A stretch of 64,000 bases of DNA, taken from the NCBI RefSeq assembly GCF_008831125.1, contig NZ_WBKA01000001.1, positions 310,001 to 374,000 on the forward strand. The letters run 5' to 3'. Each line of letters opens with the position of its first letter. Position 1 is the first letter of the stretch. Source of the stretch: Pseudoclavibacter caeni. Its GTDB lineage: Bacteria > Actinomycetota > Actinomycetes > Actinomycetales > Microbacteriaceae. Made by a program: the position numbers and the translations under genes. Below, in pieces: positions 22,667 through 31,628 of the stretch. The notes below the pieces were generated by a model, which saw nothing but the letters and a program-made list of their open reading frames with translations, was not told where the DNA came from and made no database searches.

Positions 22667-23908
22667 TCAGATAGAGCGGATGGGCGGCGAGCCTGCGTAA
22701 CGGTAGAAGGCCTCAGCCATCTCGGCGCGGGTGACATGCGGTTCATCGTCATGGAAGAGCGCACGGGCGACGGCGTCGCCCCGCTGCCCGCCGAAGGCGT
22801 GGAGAATGGCGCGGAATTCCTGCCTGGTCAACGGAGCCTGAGGTCGGAACCGGCTGGACACGTTCAAGGCGCTCGGCAGGCGGGCAGCCGCCCATCGGAT
22901 CGCGGACTCGAACGGAGCCTCAGCGGGGACGTCTGAGAAAGAGATCGCAGATTCGTCAGCCTGAATCGGGATGCGCCCGTAGCCCTTCTGCGCCAGACGC
23001 TGAAGGAATGCGGCGATCGCTTCACGCGAGAGCTGGTTGTCTGGGCGGAATTCTCGAGTCCCACCCGGCATCGCCCATCCGGTGGTTATCCCCTTGCGGC
23101 TGAGCCAGACGATCGCATCGTGCTGAGGGTGGTCTTCTGGTACATCGGCGAAGGTGACCTGTCTGAGCACCTCGACCGCTCCCTCGATCGGGCCGTCGAA
23201 CACCACCTGCCCATGCGACATGACGATGCCGCGCTGGCAGATGCGCTGCACTGTCTCGAGATCGTGGCTCACCACCATGAGTGTCTTGCCCTGCTGCTGG
23301 AGCTCTTGGATCTTCGCGAAACACTTCTTCTGGAACGGCTCGTCGCCGACGGAGAGCACCTCGTCGACGAGCAGGGTGTCCATCTGCGTGTGGATCGCCA
23401 CGGCGAAGGCGAGGCGCACGAACATGCCCGAGGAGTAGTGCTTCACCTCGGTGTCGATGAACTGGCCGATCTCCGAGAACGCGACGATGTCGTCGAACCG
23501 GGCCTCGGTCTCCTCCCGGCTCATGCCGAGGATCGCGGCGTTGAGGAAGACGTTCTCGCGGCCGCTGAGATCGGGATGGAAGCCGGCGCCGACCTCGATG
23601 AGGCCGGCCACGCGCCCACGGGTGAGCACCTGCCCCTTCGTGGGCAGCAGCACACCGCTGACGAGCTTGAGCGAGGTGGACTTGCCCGAGCCGTTGAGAC
23701 CGAGCAGTGCCACCGACTCGCCCTCGTCGATCGTGAACGACACGTCGTCGAGCGCAAGGAAATCAGCGCTGATCGGCTTGTGCTTGATCCGCGCCATCGC
23801 CGTCTCCTTCATGGAGTGCGTGTGGCGCAGGTGGAACTCCTTGGTCACGTGATCGAGGACGATCGCGGGGCGGGAGGCGGGGTGCTGAGTGAGAGAGGTC
23901 GTCGACAT
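22667..23908 (-). CDS. wzt: ABC exporter ATPase (Wzt/TagH type) with C-terminal SLH repeats
   Basis: A 413-residue ATPase that energises export of a lipid-linked polysaccharide with the adjacent permease. Walker A GLNGSGKST is at 70-78, the signature HYSSGM at 157-162, Walker B TLLVDE at about 178-183 and the switch His in VVSHD near 215. The N-terminal VTKEFHLRHT and HSMKET insert is typical of teichoic-acid/O-antigen exporters. Residues ~263-413 are two to three S-layer-homology-like units (AIVWLSRKGITTGW with FRPDNQLSREAIAAFLQRLA; FSDVP with FRPQAPLTRQEFRAIL; HVTRAEMAEAFYRYAG). SLH units normally bind cell-wall polymer outside the cell, so this C-terminal module is unexpected. The ATG shares one base with the permease stop. 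Confidence 0.92.
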   Translation of the reverse strand: MSTTSLTQHPASRPAIVLDHVTKEFHLRHTHSMKETAMARIKHKPISADFLALDDVSFTIDEGESVALLGLNGSGKSTSLKLVSGVLLPTKGQVLTRGRVAGLIEVGAGFHPDLSGRENVFLNAAILGMSREETEARFDDIVAFSEIGQFIDTEVKHYSSGMFVRLAFAVAIHTQMDTLLVDEVLSVGDEPFQKKCFAKIQELQQQGKTLMVVSHDLETVQRICQRGIVMSHGQVVFDGPIEGAVEVLRQVTFADVPEDHPQHDAIVWLSRKGITTGWAMPGGTREFRPDNQLSREAIAAFLQRLAQKGYGRIPIQADESAISFSDVPAEAPFESAIRWAAARLPSALNVSSRFRPQAPLTRQEFRAILHAFGGQRGDAVARALFHDDEPHVTRAEMAEAFYRYAGSPPIRSI

Positions 23909-24762
23909 CACAGGTCCTGGGCGAAGTTCTTCTCGAGACGGCGGAAGACGAGCTGGCCGATCAGCAGGAACACGAACGAGATCGCGAGCCCGTAGACGGC
24001 GTACTGCATGACATGTGGGCCGACGAAGGAGGCGATGTGCTCCGGCGAGGCATCGGACTGCGTCGGAGCCCAGAACCCGAAGTGGAAGAGGTTCACCGCC
24101 GCGGTGATGGGGTTCAGCTGGTAGGTGAAGAAGACGGTCGGCGAGGTCGTCGTCTGCACGAGCGGCAGGTTGTACAGCACCGGCGACAGCCACGTGGTGA
24201 ACATCAGGATCATCTCGACGACGCTCTCGGCGTCGCGCAAGCTCACGTCGATCGAGCCGAACAGCAGGGCGAGCCCGAGGGCGAGCACGAAGACGATCAT
24301 GATCGCCAGCAGGATCGCCAGCAGCTGGCTGGCGTTCGGGTGCCACCCGAAGAACAGACACACGATGAGCAGCACGACGACCTGCGGCAGGAAGTTCACC
24401 AGGGCGATGAAGCCGGAGGAGACCGGGAAGAGCTCCCGCGGCAGGTAGATCTTCTTGATCAGCGCCGCGTTGTCCACGAGCGACCGGGTGCCGTTGCCGA
24501 AGAACTCGTTGAAGAAGTTGATCAGCACGAGGCCCGAGAACAGGTAGATCGCAAAGTTCTCCATGCCGCGGTTGAGGCCCAGGAACTGGCCCATTGCCAC
24601 GTAGTAGACGATGAACTGCGCGGTGGGCTTGATGAACGACCAGAACCAGCCGAGCACGGAGCCGCGGTAGCGGATCTGCACGTCTTTGCGCACGAGCAGC
24701 CGCAGCAGATAGCGGCGGTGGAACACATCGAGCAGGCCATGGCCCCGTCCGGGTCGGGTCAT
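23908..24762 (-). CDS. wzm: ABC-2 type polysaccharide exporter permease
   Basis: A permease of 284 residues with six predicted membrane helices and the ABC-2 layout. It has LLVRKDVQIRYRGSVLGWFW before the first helix, YVAMGQFLGLNRGMENFAIY, SLVDNAALIKKIYLPRELFP (amphipathic coupling segment) and a LNPITAAVNLFHFGFW block near the end. It is paired with the Wzt-like ATPase immediately downstream (TGATG overlap), forming a teichoic-acid/O-antigen type exporter. The start at ATG 24762 is chosen from family length. An upstream ATG at 24795 is possible. It is divergent from the glycosyltransferase at 24980. Confidence 0.92.
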   Translation of the reverse strand: MTRPGRGHGLLDVFHRRYLLRLLVRKDVQIRYRGSVLGWFWSFIKPTAQFIVYYVAMGQFLGLNRGMENFAIYLFSGLVLINFFNEFFGNGTRSLVDNAALIKKIYLPRELFPVSSGFIALVNFLPQVVVLLIVCLFFGWHPNASQLLAILLAIMIVFVLALGLALLFGSIDVSLRDAESVVEMILMFTTWLSPVLYNLPLVQTTTSPTVFFTYQLNPITAAVNLFHFGFWAPTQSDASPEHIASFVGPHVMQYAVYGLAISFVFLLIGQLVFRRLEKNFAQDL

Positions 24763-24979
24763 GCCCGCGGTGAGATCTGCGGACAAAACGCACATCCTTC
24801 GGTCTTGTGAAGCGGGCATGAAAGCCCGGCTGCTGCAGCAGCTCAGTCTAGCCGACATCTAGAATCATGCGTGCGAGCAATCGCGGGCATGGCTGTCGTG
24901 GCCGCACCTGACATGGGGGAGTACGTAGCCTTGCAAAATCTGCAGCGTCGGTTGCTGCCGAGAGGTCGAGAGGACGGCA

Positions 24980-25732
24980 TTGGGATCAAACCCGCTGGTG
25001 ATCATGCCCGCCTGGAACGAGTCGGCGGTGATCGGAGCGTTCTTGGCTGAGCTGCGCGAGCACGGCCCGGTCTGCGACGTGCTCGTTGTCGACGATGGGT
25101 CGAGTGATGACACCGCGGCGATCGCGGAGCAGGCCGGCGTGCAGGTGCTGCGCATGCCGTTCAACATGGGTGTCGGCGCGGCGATGCGTGCGGGGTTCAC
25201 ATACGCGCAGCGGATGGGGTACCAGCGGGCGGTGCAGGTCGACGCCGATGGGCAGCACGATCCGGCGCAGATTCCGCTGCTGCTCGACCGGCTCGACGCC
25301 GGCGACGTCGACATCGTGATCGGCGCGCGATTCGCTGACGCCGGCGACTACGAGGTCCGGGGGCCTCGTCGCTGGGCCATGTGGGTGCTCGCTCGCGTGC
25401 TCAGTCGAGTCACTGGTGTGCGGCTCACCGATGCCACATCGGGGTTCCGTGCTGCGAACCGCCGGGCCATTGAGCAGTACGTGCGACAGTACCCGGCAGA
25501 GTACTTGGGTGACACCGTCGACTCGCTCGTCGCTGCGGCTCGTTCCGGCTGCCGGGTGGCGCAGGTGCCTGTGGCGATGCGTGAACGTAAGGGTGGTAAG
25601 CCGAGCCATTCTCCCTTCGCGGCGGCCTGGTCGCTGGGGCGCTCGGCGATCGCCCTCAGCTTCGCACTCATCCGCACGCGTGACGGCTCCCCGGTGACCG
25701 GGGTCCCCATCAAGACGGCGAGGCCACGATGA
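24980..25732 (+). CDS. Family 2 glycosyltransferase (polyprenyl-phosphate sugar type)
   Basis: A 250-residue DPM1-like transferase. LVIMPAWNESAVIGAFLAEL, VLVVDDGSSDDTAAIAEQAG, PFNMGVGAAMRAGFTYA and VQVDADGQHDPAQIPLLL (DxD) are followed by GVRLTDATSGFRAANRRAI. A TTG start at 24980 has GAGAGGA six bases upstream, and the signature begins within a few residues. No better start is visible. It is coupled by ATGA to a DUF2304 protein, exactly like the pair at 12455-13524. It probably forms a polyprenyl-phosphate sugar for transfer outside the membrane. Confidence 0.88.
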   Translation: MGSNPLVIMPAWNESAVIGAFLAELREHGPVCDVLVVDDGSSDDTAAIAEQAGVQVLRMPFNMGVGAAMRAGFTYAQRMGYQRAVQVDADGQHDPAQIPLLLDRLDAGDVDIVIGARFADAGDYEVRGPRRWAMWVLARVLSRVTGVRLTDATSGFRAANRRAIEQYVRQYPAEYLGDTVDSLVAAARSGCRVAQVPVAMRERKGGKPSHSPFAAAWSLGRSAIALSFALIRTRDGSPVTGVPIKTARPR

Positions 25733-26103
25733 GATATCTTGCCCTGATCTTCTTCATCGTCGCCTTTGTCGGCATCGTGCAGCTTGTGCGCCATCGACAG
25801 CTCAGGGAGAAGTACGCGATCCTCTGGATCGTGCTCTCCCTCGCCACGATCGTGCTGCTGCTGTTCCCCGGCATCCTCTGGTGGGCATCCGAGGTCGTCG
25901 GTGTGCAGGTGCCGGCCAACCTGCTCTTCGCGATCACCCTCGCGCTGCTCGCCGGGATCTCAGTGCACCTCTCGTGGGAGGCGTCGCGCAGCGAGGAACG
26001 TGTTCGTCGCCTCGCCGAGGAGGCGGCGCTGTTGCGGCTGGAGGTCGAGAGGCTTGAGCGGGTGCAGGCGGGGGAGAAAGAGCACGGCGCGGAAGGGCAC
26101 TGA
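25729..26103 (+). CDS. DUF2304 small membrane protein
   Basis: A 124-residue protein with three hydrophobic helices (YLALIFFIVAFVGIVQLV, AILWIVLSLATIVLLLFPG, ANLLFAITLALLAGISVHL) and a charged C-terminal coiled-coil tail (EERVRRLAEEAALLRLEVER). It is the second DUF2304 member of this window and is again the partner of a polyprenyl-phosphate type GT2. No enzymatic motif is visible. It probably stabilises or localises the transferase at the membrane. Confidence 0.82.
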   Translation: MRYLALIFFIVAFVGIVQLVRHRQLREKYAILWIVLSLATIVLLLFPGILWWASEVVGVQVPANLLFAITLALLAGISVHLSWEASRSEERVRRLAEEAALLRLEVERLERVQAGEKEHGAEGH

Positions 26104-26236
26104 CTGATTCATCTCTGCAAGCCCATGGTCATGCCCGCGAGGACGTTCTTACCGCCACTGTCCAAGGCGACTGCGCATCTGTTGCAAGGAGAACCAGACG
26201 AGTGCGAAGTGCTCTGCCAAGTCCCATCTATGCCAG

Positions 26237-29200
26237 TCAGCGGTCGAGACGAAGGCCACTGAGGTCCTCGATCCACGTGGTGCGGGCGTCGATCTCGGCG
26301 GTGAGGTCGGGGAGCGCGGTCTCCGGGCGGTTGAGGAATTCGTCAATCGATGGCAGCTGGAACAGCTTGGCCTTCTGCGCGAAATAATCGGAGGCGTTGA
26401 CCAGATAGGCCGGTACACCGAGGAAGGTGAGCATCAGCGCGGTGTGGTAGCTGGCGCTGAAACCGGCGGTGAGCCCACGCAGGGCGGTGAGCTCCTCGGG
26501 CAGGCCGTCGCCGGGGGTCGATCGGAGTGCGGCCTTGGCGATGCTGATCACTCGGAAGGTGATGAACGGAAAGCGCTCCCCGAGCGCGGCGGCCGTGTCC
26601 AAGGTGTCCTGGACCTCAACGCGTGCGTCCTCGTACGCGTGCAGCAGGATCACCTCGTCGGGCTGCTGCGCGGCGATGTGGTCGAGCACGTCCCCCCAGC
26701 GCGACAGTGCTGCCGGGCCGCCGGCGTAACCCGAGGAGTTCATGTGCACCGCGTAGCGCACGCCGTGCGCGGCGGGAAGCGCCCGGGGAACGCGGGCACC
26801 AGACCAGTCCTGGAGCATCTCGGTGAGGTCGTCGAAGGTATACCGGGCCAGTGACCCCAGCCCGTGCTCGCGGGCCACGTCCAGAGAAGCGCGGTCGCGG
26901 AACCCGATCATGGTCGCGGGCAGCCCGTCATCGATCAAGCGGCGGAGGCCGGCAGCCCCGTGTCTGTCGATCTGCAGTCCGGACATCACCACTCGGGTAG
27001 TGCGCCAGGCTCGGGAGGCCTCCTCGATGATGGAGAGATGCGAATCGCCCCACATGCGATTGAGATACCCGCCGCCGACGACATGCAGCAGTGGCGTGTC
27101 GGCCCGCGCCAGATCAGACTCGTCGAGCTGCACGGTGCTGTCGTCCGCCAGCGCGCGCAGAGCCGCCGGCGCAGCAGACCGTTCCGCGAAAAAGACGATG
27201 TTCGGCGTGTACCAGGCGCGCAGCCGGGCGGCACGCCCTGCGCGGCCGCTGAACGCGGGGAGCAGCAGCACCGGCTGGGCGTCATCTCGGGAGTCCCAGT
27301 AACCGAGGACGTTCTTGTTCTGGAGGATGTCGCCGAAGTTCGAGTGTCCGTTCGACCCGGTGTACAGCAGGGTGATCGGGCGGCCTGAACGCAGCAGCGC
27401 ACGCGTTGCCCTGTCCGTGAAGAAGGTGAGTGGGTGCTCGTCGGCCTCGATATGTGCGGGTAGGTGCGCCGGAAGATACCCGGGCAGCTCCTTCAGAGCG
27501 GCCTCGAACGCCTGCGGAGAGAACTGGTCGGCGACGAACTCGGCGGCCGTGCGGATGCGGCGGCGCGCATCGGCGGGATCAGCGATGACCTGTGCGAGGG
27601 CCTCGGCCAGCGCGTCCACGGTCGCCCGCTCGTTGACCACGTTCTCGACCTGCACGATGGGCACGGGATAGCCGGTCGATTCGTCGAGCACCTCGATCAC
27701 CCCGCCGACCGCGGTGGCGACGATGACCAGCCCGTTCGCCATGCCCTCGAGCATTGTGTTGGGCACACCTTCCCAGTCGGAGGTCATGAGCAGCAGATCG
27801 AATCGATCTGGCGACACAGCTCGAAGGTCTCCTCGGTAGGCCGGGTGCAGCACGGCTCCCAGCCGGGTCAGTCGGGCGCAGGTCTGCTCCAGGTCGTCGG
27901 CGTCGCCGATCACCGGCTCCCCATAGACGTCGAGGGTCACTGGAAGCGAGCGTGCTCGCAGCGTCTCGAGCAGTGCGGCGAGCCGGTCCAGGCGCTTCTG
28001 ATGATCGAGCCGGCCGCACCAGAGCATCCGCAGGGGACGACTGGCATCGAAACGGTCGGGTAGTGGCTGGTGCGGGGCGCCGGCCACCGCCTGATGATGC
28101 ACGTTGAATGCATCACGAGGGGCGCCTGTCTCCTCAACCATGCGGTGCACGAACGAGAGATTGTCGGTCAGCACGCGGGTGACGTGCGTGTAGAAGTCCC
28201 GTGACCGGTTGTACAGGAACGACCACGTCGCTCCGTTCGCCAAGCGGTCGATGACGTAGGTCGACAGGAAGATCCTCGTGTGAGCGGCGATCTGCCGCCC
28301 GAAACGGTCGACGGCGTCATATCCCACAGTCGAGTTGATCACGTGCAGGGTGCCGGGGCGCAGCTGTGCGAGCAGCATCCCGATGACCTTTGTGGCAAAC
28401 TGGGGGAGCAGAAGATCCCGGCCGAGCTCATGGACGACCACGTCGTCCGGGAGCGCATCGAGCCGTGTGGACGGCGTCGGCTCCGTGGTGATGACCGCGA
28501 TGGAGGCGTCTGGGCGCAGTCGGCGGGCCGCGGTGATGTAATGCACGGCCAGCCGATCGGCGCCGCCGGTGCCGATCCAAGGCACGATGTACAGCAGATC
28601 GATCCGCTGGGGCAGTGTTGCGATGGCTCGCCAGTAGGCTCTGCGGTCGGGGAGCATGAACGCGTCCCAGTCGGTGCCCCAGACGTGGTACGACCGCAGA
28701 TTCTCCATCGACGGATAGGGAACGAGCGGCTGCAGTTCATGCGCTTCGGCCCATTGGTCGCGCGGCACCGCGGCGACGGCGTCGGGAAGCGGATCAGGGC
28801 CGGCCGGCTGGGACGTTCCACGTCGACGCAGCCGGTCACGGACCGGACGAGCGAGATAGCGTGCGCTTCGCCAGCTCAGGTCGACGAGGCGCGACCGTTC
28901 GCGGGCTCGCTGCAGCGCCTGGCGTGCGGGGGTGAGCGGCACGTTCTGAGCCGGATCGGCCGGGGCGAGCAGTGCATCAAGCCGCTCGATCTCGCTGGTA
29001 GCGACATCGGTCGAGGTCATCAGTGCGTTCCGGGGGAGCAAGCTGTCGCCATGTGCGCTCGCCAGCGACCCGCCCCGAGCCCAGTAAAACAAGGTCGTGC
29101 CCTCGGCGACGAGATGGGGAACGTCAGCGGCGACCGTCGTGCAGTTCCAAGCCCAGTCCTCAGGGCCGAACCCCTGTTGCGGCCGGCATTCCGGGTAGGG

Positions 29201-29737
29201 GAAGCGCTCGAAGACTTCGCGTGACGCGAGGCAGAAGGCATCCCATGGGTTCACCCAGTTCAGAGCGCCCGGATGGAAGTCCTCCGAGCCGGAAGCCATC
29301 AGAGGCCAGCACTCGCGGCGGCCGTCGAAGGTGATGATCGTCTCGGGATGGATGATCGCCGGCCCGTGGCGGGAACGGAGCAGCTGCCATGCTGATGTCA
29401 GCCAGTTGCGTGAGGGGAGGTTGTCCGCATCGAGCACGCCGATGAATGCGGCGTCGGTGGCTGCGATGCCCGCGTTTCGGGCGAGGCCGAGATCGCCGTG
29501 TCGGACGGGGAGCACCCGCACACGGTCCGCCTTGTGCAGCACACCACGTTCCAGCAGCGCTGACACCGTCTCCTCAGTCGCCTGATCGGCGCAGTCCTCG
29601 ACGATCACGACCTCGGCGTGCACACCGTCAGCACTGGCCGTGGCCAGGGCCCGGGCGAGCGCGCGGAAGGTCGGGGTCATGAGGCGACCTTCGGCATGCA
29701 CGGTGATGATGACGGCGAGGTCTTGGGGCTTAGACAT
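26237..29737 (-). CDS. Tripartite protein: GT2 + GT4 + polysaccharide pyruvyltransferase-like
   Basis: A single 1166-residue frame combining three domains. Residues ~6-250 are a GT-A glycosyltransferase (LAVIITVHAEGRL, GLARNAGIAATDAAFIGVLD, DADN metal motif at ~103). Residues ~380-770 are a GT-B family 4 transferase (LLYIVPWIGTGGADRLAVHY, MLWCGRLDHQKRLDRLAALL, SDWEGVPNTMLEGMANGLVI with E-x7-E). Residues ~800-1140 resemble pyruvyltransferases (TLLYTGSNGHSNFGDILQNK, VVGGGYLNRMWGD, AGFSASYHTALMLTFLGVPA). ATG at 29737 is chosen because it precedes the first strand. It stands alone on the minus strand. The combination suggests sequential addition of two sugars and a ketal-pyruvate, or a related modification. 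That is inference. Confidence 0.88.
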   Translation of the reverse strand: MSKPQDLAVIITVHAEGRLMTPTFRALARALATASADGVHAEVVIVEDCADQATEETVSALLERGVLHKADRVRVLPVRHGDLGLARNAGIAATDAAFIGVLDADNLPSRNWLTSAWQLLRSRHGPAIIHPETIITFDGRRECWPLMASGSEDFHPGALNWVNPWDAFCLASREVFERFPYPECRPQQGFGPEDWAWNCTTVAADVPHLVAEGTTLFYWARGGSLASAHGDSLLPRNALMTSTDVATSEIERLDALLAPADPAQNVPLTPARQALQRARERSRLVDLSWRSARYLARPVRDRLRRRGTSQPAGPDPLPDAVAAVPRDQWAEAHELQPLVPYPSMENLRSYHVWGTDWDAFMLPDRRAYWRAIATLPQRIDLLYIVPWIGTGGADRLAVHYITAARRLRPDASIAVITTEPTPSTRLDALPDDVVVHELGRDLLLPQFATKVIGMLLAQLRPGTLHVINSTVGYDAVDRFGRQIAAHTRIFLSTYVIDRLANGATWSFLYNRSRDFYTHVTRVLTDNLSFVHRMVEETGAPRDAFNVHHQAVAGAPHQPLPDRFDASRPLRMLWCGRLDHQKRLDRLAALLETLRARSLPVTLDVYGEPVIGDADDLEQTCARLTRLGAVLHPAYRGDLRAVSPDRFDLLLMTSDWEGVPNTMLEGMANGLVIVATAVGGVIEVLDESTGYPVPIVQVENVVNERATVDALAEALAQVIADPADARRRIRTAAEFVADQFSPQAFEAALKELPGYLPAHLPAHIEADEHPLTFFTDRATRALLRSGRPITLLYTGSNGHSNFGDILQNKNVLGYWDSRDDAQPVLLLPAFSGRAGRAARLRAWYTPNIVFFAERSAAPAALRALADDSTVQLDESDLARADTPLLHVVGGGYLNRMWGDSHLSIIEEASRAWRTTRVVMSGLQIDRHGAAGLRRLIDDGLPATMIGFRDRASLDVAREHGLGSLARYTFDDLTEMLQDWSGARVPRALPAAHGVRYAVHMNSSGYAGGPAALSRWGDVLDHIAAQQPDEVILLHAYEDARVEVQDTLDTAAALGERFPFITFRVISIAKAALRSTPGDGLPEELTALRGLTAGFSASYHTALMLTFLGVPAYLVNASDYFAQKAKLFQLPSIDEFLNRPETALPDLTAEIDARTTWIEDLSGLRLDR

Positions 29738-29813
29738 GATGTCATGGTACTCGCGTGGTGTCGTCACTGTTATAGAATTACAGCCAGTCATGTTCTTAAG
29801 TGTTCATTAGGAG

Positions 29814-30292
29814 ATGCCCTGCGGGCTTGTATGCGAATTGCCTTTGGGCGGCGCCTTCCTGTCCGGGCTCGTCTGTCTCGCCCTGCAGGTCGTCGATCTG
29901 CTGCGCCTCTTCCCGATGAGCATGCTGGGGGACGTCGCGCAACACGCTCCGCGGCGGCCTTCGTCTTCGCGAACACCGTCGTCTACTTCCTCTACCTCGT
30001 CGCTTGTGGCCAGTTCTCCACTCGTCTGCTGCTCGTCGGGCGGATCGCCCAGACCCTGCTGCAGTTCGCCGTGCTGATCATCGGCGTGCTGTTGGCCGGG
30101 CTCGACGGCGCGATCAACGGGTTCGCCGTCGGCATGCTCATCGCGGCGGCGGTGTGGCTCGCACTGCATGCGGTCGTGGTTCGAGGCGCATCCGCTGCGA
30201 GAGCGGTGTCAACGGTCGCCTCGTCGGCCGTGCCCACGTGTAACCCTCAACGCTCAGCTGTGCGAGACCGTGGCATGCCACCTGCCGTGTGA
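29814..30292 (+). pseudogene. Frameshifted remnant of a flippase C terminus
   Basis: One frame from ATG 29814 encodes GGAFLSGLVCLALQVVDLLR and FPMSMLGDVA. A second frame then continues SAAAFVFANTVVYFLYLVAC, RIAQTLLQFAVLIIGVLLAG and GFAVGMLIAAAVWLALHAVV to the TGA at 30290. The two halves read as one membrane protein with a frameshift near 29940-29955. The hydrophobic spacing resembles the last helices of MOP-type flippases, but the first ~250 residues are absent. It appears to be a decaying piece of a second flippase gene. The flanking DNA (29750-29812) is unusually AT-rich. Confidence 0.55.
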
Positions 30293-30336
30293 GGTCTGGT
30301 GGCGCGGCTGGTCAGCAGGACTGGGCGAACGCCCCC

Positions 30337-31266
30337 TCAGCGCCGCCCTGATGTCTCGTGCGCGCCCTCGGTGACGACCTCGCGGGCGATGGCGGCAAAT
30401 GCCCGGGCCTTCGCGGTCATCGGCTCGTCGGCGCGGTAGGCGAGCACCACGTGCAGGGCGCGCACGGGCTCCATGATCGGCACAGCGGCGATCGGCAGCC
30501 CTGTGTAGGTCAGCTCGTTGGAGGGCACCTGGTTGAGGATGGTGTAGCCGTGCCCGCCGGCGACCATTCCACGCACGGTCTCGAAGCTCTCGAACTCGAA
30601 GGCGATGCGCGGGGTCACCCCGTTGGAGGCGAACGCGTTGAGGAAGTACTCCCGGCTGGCGGGCAGGTTGAGCAGGATGAACGGCTCGTCGGCGAGCTCG
30701 TGCAGCGAGATCATCGGCCGCGACGCCAGCGGGTGGTCGGGCGAGACGCCGATGTACGCCGGCCGTTGCTGCAGCGCCTCATAATGCACGGCCGGGTCGC
30801 TCGTGATGTCGTAGGTGAGCGCGACGTCGATCCGCCGTTCCTTGAGCGCCGTCAGCGTCTCCGGGCAGTCGAGCTCGGTCACCTGCGCGTGCAGCTGCGG
30901 GTGCCGGCCGGCCAGCCGCGCCCAGATGGGCGGCAGGTGGAACGGGGCTAGGGTCTTGAAACAGGCGGTCTTCAGCACCCCGCTCAGGGCATCCGGGCTC
31001 ACCGAGTCCACGGCGTCGCGGATCGAGGTGAGGATGTGCCGGGCGCGCACTAGCAGCTCCTGACCGTCCGCGGTCAGCTCGAGCCCCTTCGCCCGTCGTC
31101 GGATGAACAGCTGCGTGCCGAGTCGGGCCTCGAGCTGGCCGATGGCCGTCGAGACGGCGGACTGCGCGACGAACAGCTCGTCGGCGGCCGCGGTCATACT
31201 GCCCTGTTCCGCGGCGTGCACGAAGTAGATCAGCTGCGCGATCGAGATGCCGGGTGTGACGACCAT
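30337..31266 (-). CDS. LysR-family transcriptional regulator
   Basis: A 309-residue LTTR. The N-terminal winged helix-turn-helix (QLIYFVHAAEQGSMTAAADE, QSAVSTAIGQLEARLGTQLF, RRRAKGLELTADGQELL) is followed by a periplasmic-binding-like effector domain (about residues 90-300). ATG at 31266 has an excellent AGGAGG eight bases upstream. It is transcribed divergently from the flavin monooxygenase operon at 31629, and LTTRs commonly control the divergent operon and themselves. A near-perfect inverted repeat in the shared upstream region (31340-31380) is a candidate binding site. The effector is probably an intermediate of the adjacent pathway. Confidence 0.93.
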   Translation of the reverse strand: MVVTPGISIAQLIYFVHAAEQGSMTAAADELFVAQSAVSTAIGQLEARLGTQLFIRRRAKGLELTADGQELLVRARHILTSIRDAVDSVSPDALSGVLKTACFKTLAPFHLPPIWARLAGRHPQLHAQVTELDCPETLTALKERRIDVALTYDITSDPAVHYEALQQRPAYIGVSPDHPLASRPMISLHELADEPFILLNLPASREYFLNAFASNGVTPRIAFEFESFETVRGMVAGGHGYTILNQVPSNELTYTGLPIAAVPIMEPVRALHVVLAYRADEPMTAKARAFAAIAREVVTEGAHETSGRR

Positions 31267-31339
31267 GGAGCCTCCTGCCTGCCAGGGATCGTATGCGGGC
31301 GGTGTTGCCATCATGTTTCGCCGTGGTCGCGCCTGAAGC

Positions 31340-31380
31340 GCATCTGCATCCATGATGCACAGCTTGCGTGATGCTGATGC
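31340..31380. promoter_or_regulatory. Inverted repeat, candidate LysR operator
   Basis: GCATCTGCATC (31340-31350) and GATGCTGATGC (31370-31380) are inverted copies matching at 10 of 11 positions. A further GCATCCATGATGC palindrome (31346-31358) overlaps the left arm. The site lies in the 362-bp divergent region between the LysR gene and the monooxygenase, which otherwise holds no gene. Arm spacing of two to three helical turns fits LTTR tetramer binding. Confidence 0.5.
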
Positions 31381-31628
31381 CCACGGGTTCAGAACGCGCG
31401 GTTTTCCGGGGTTGTGTGACCGCATGGTGCCGATCACGTTACAGATGTGTTTCCCCGATGCCGATCGTCGACAACATCTGGATAACTGATGCGCTGCAGC
31501 AGCTGTCGTCAATTGCTTGTGCGACGAGCCCGCCCATACATTTGGCCCCAGCCGACGCCGGACGCGTCGCATCGTCACCGTTCCGAGGCCTGCCCCGGAA
31601 CGGCGCTTACCTCGGGAACGGAGTTGGA

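Noticed and set aside
22667-24793. 708-residue frame as a permease-ATPase fusion
   Set aside because: The N-terminal part is an out-of-frame reading of the permease. The ATPase starts at ATG 23908 and the permease is encoded in its own frame.
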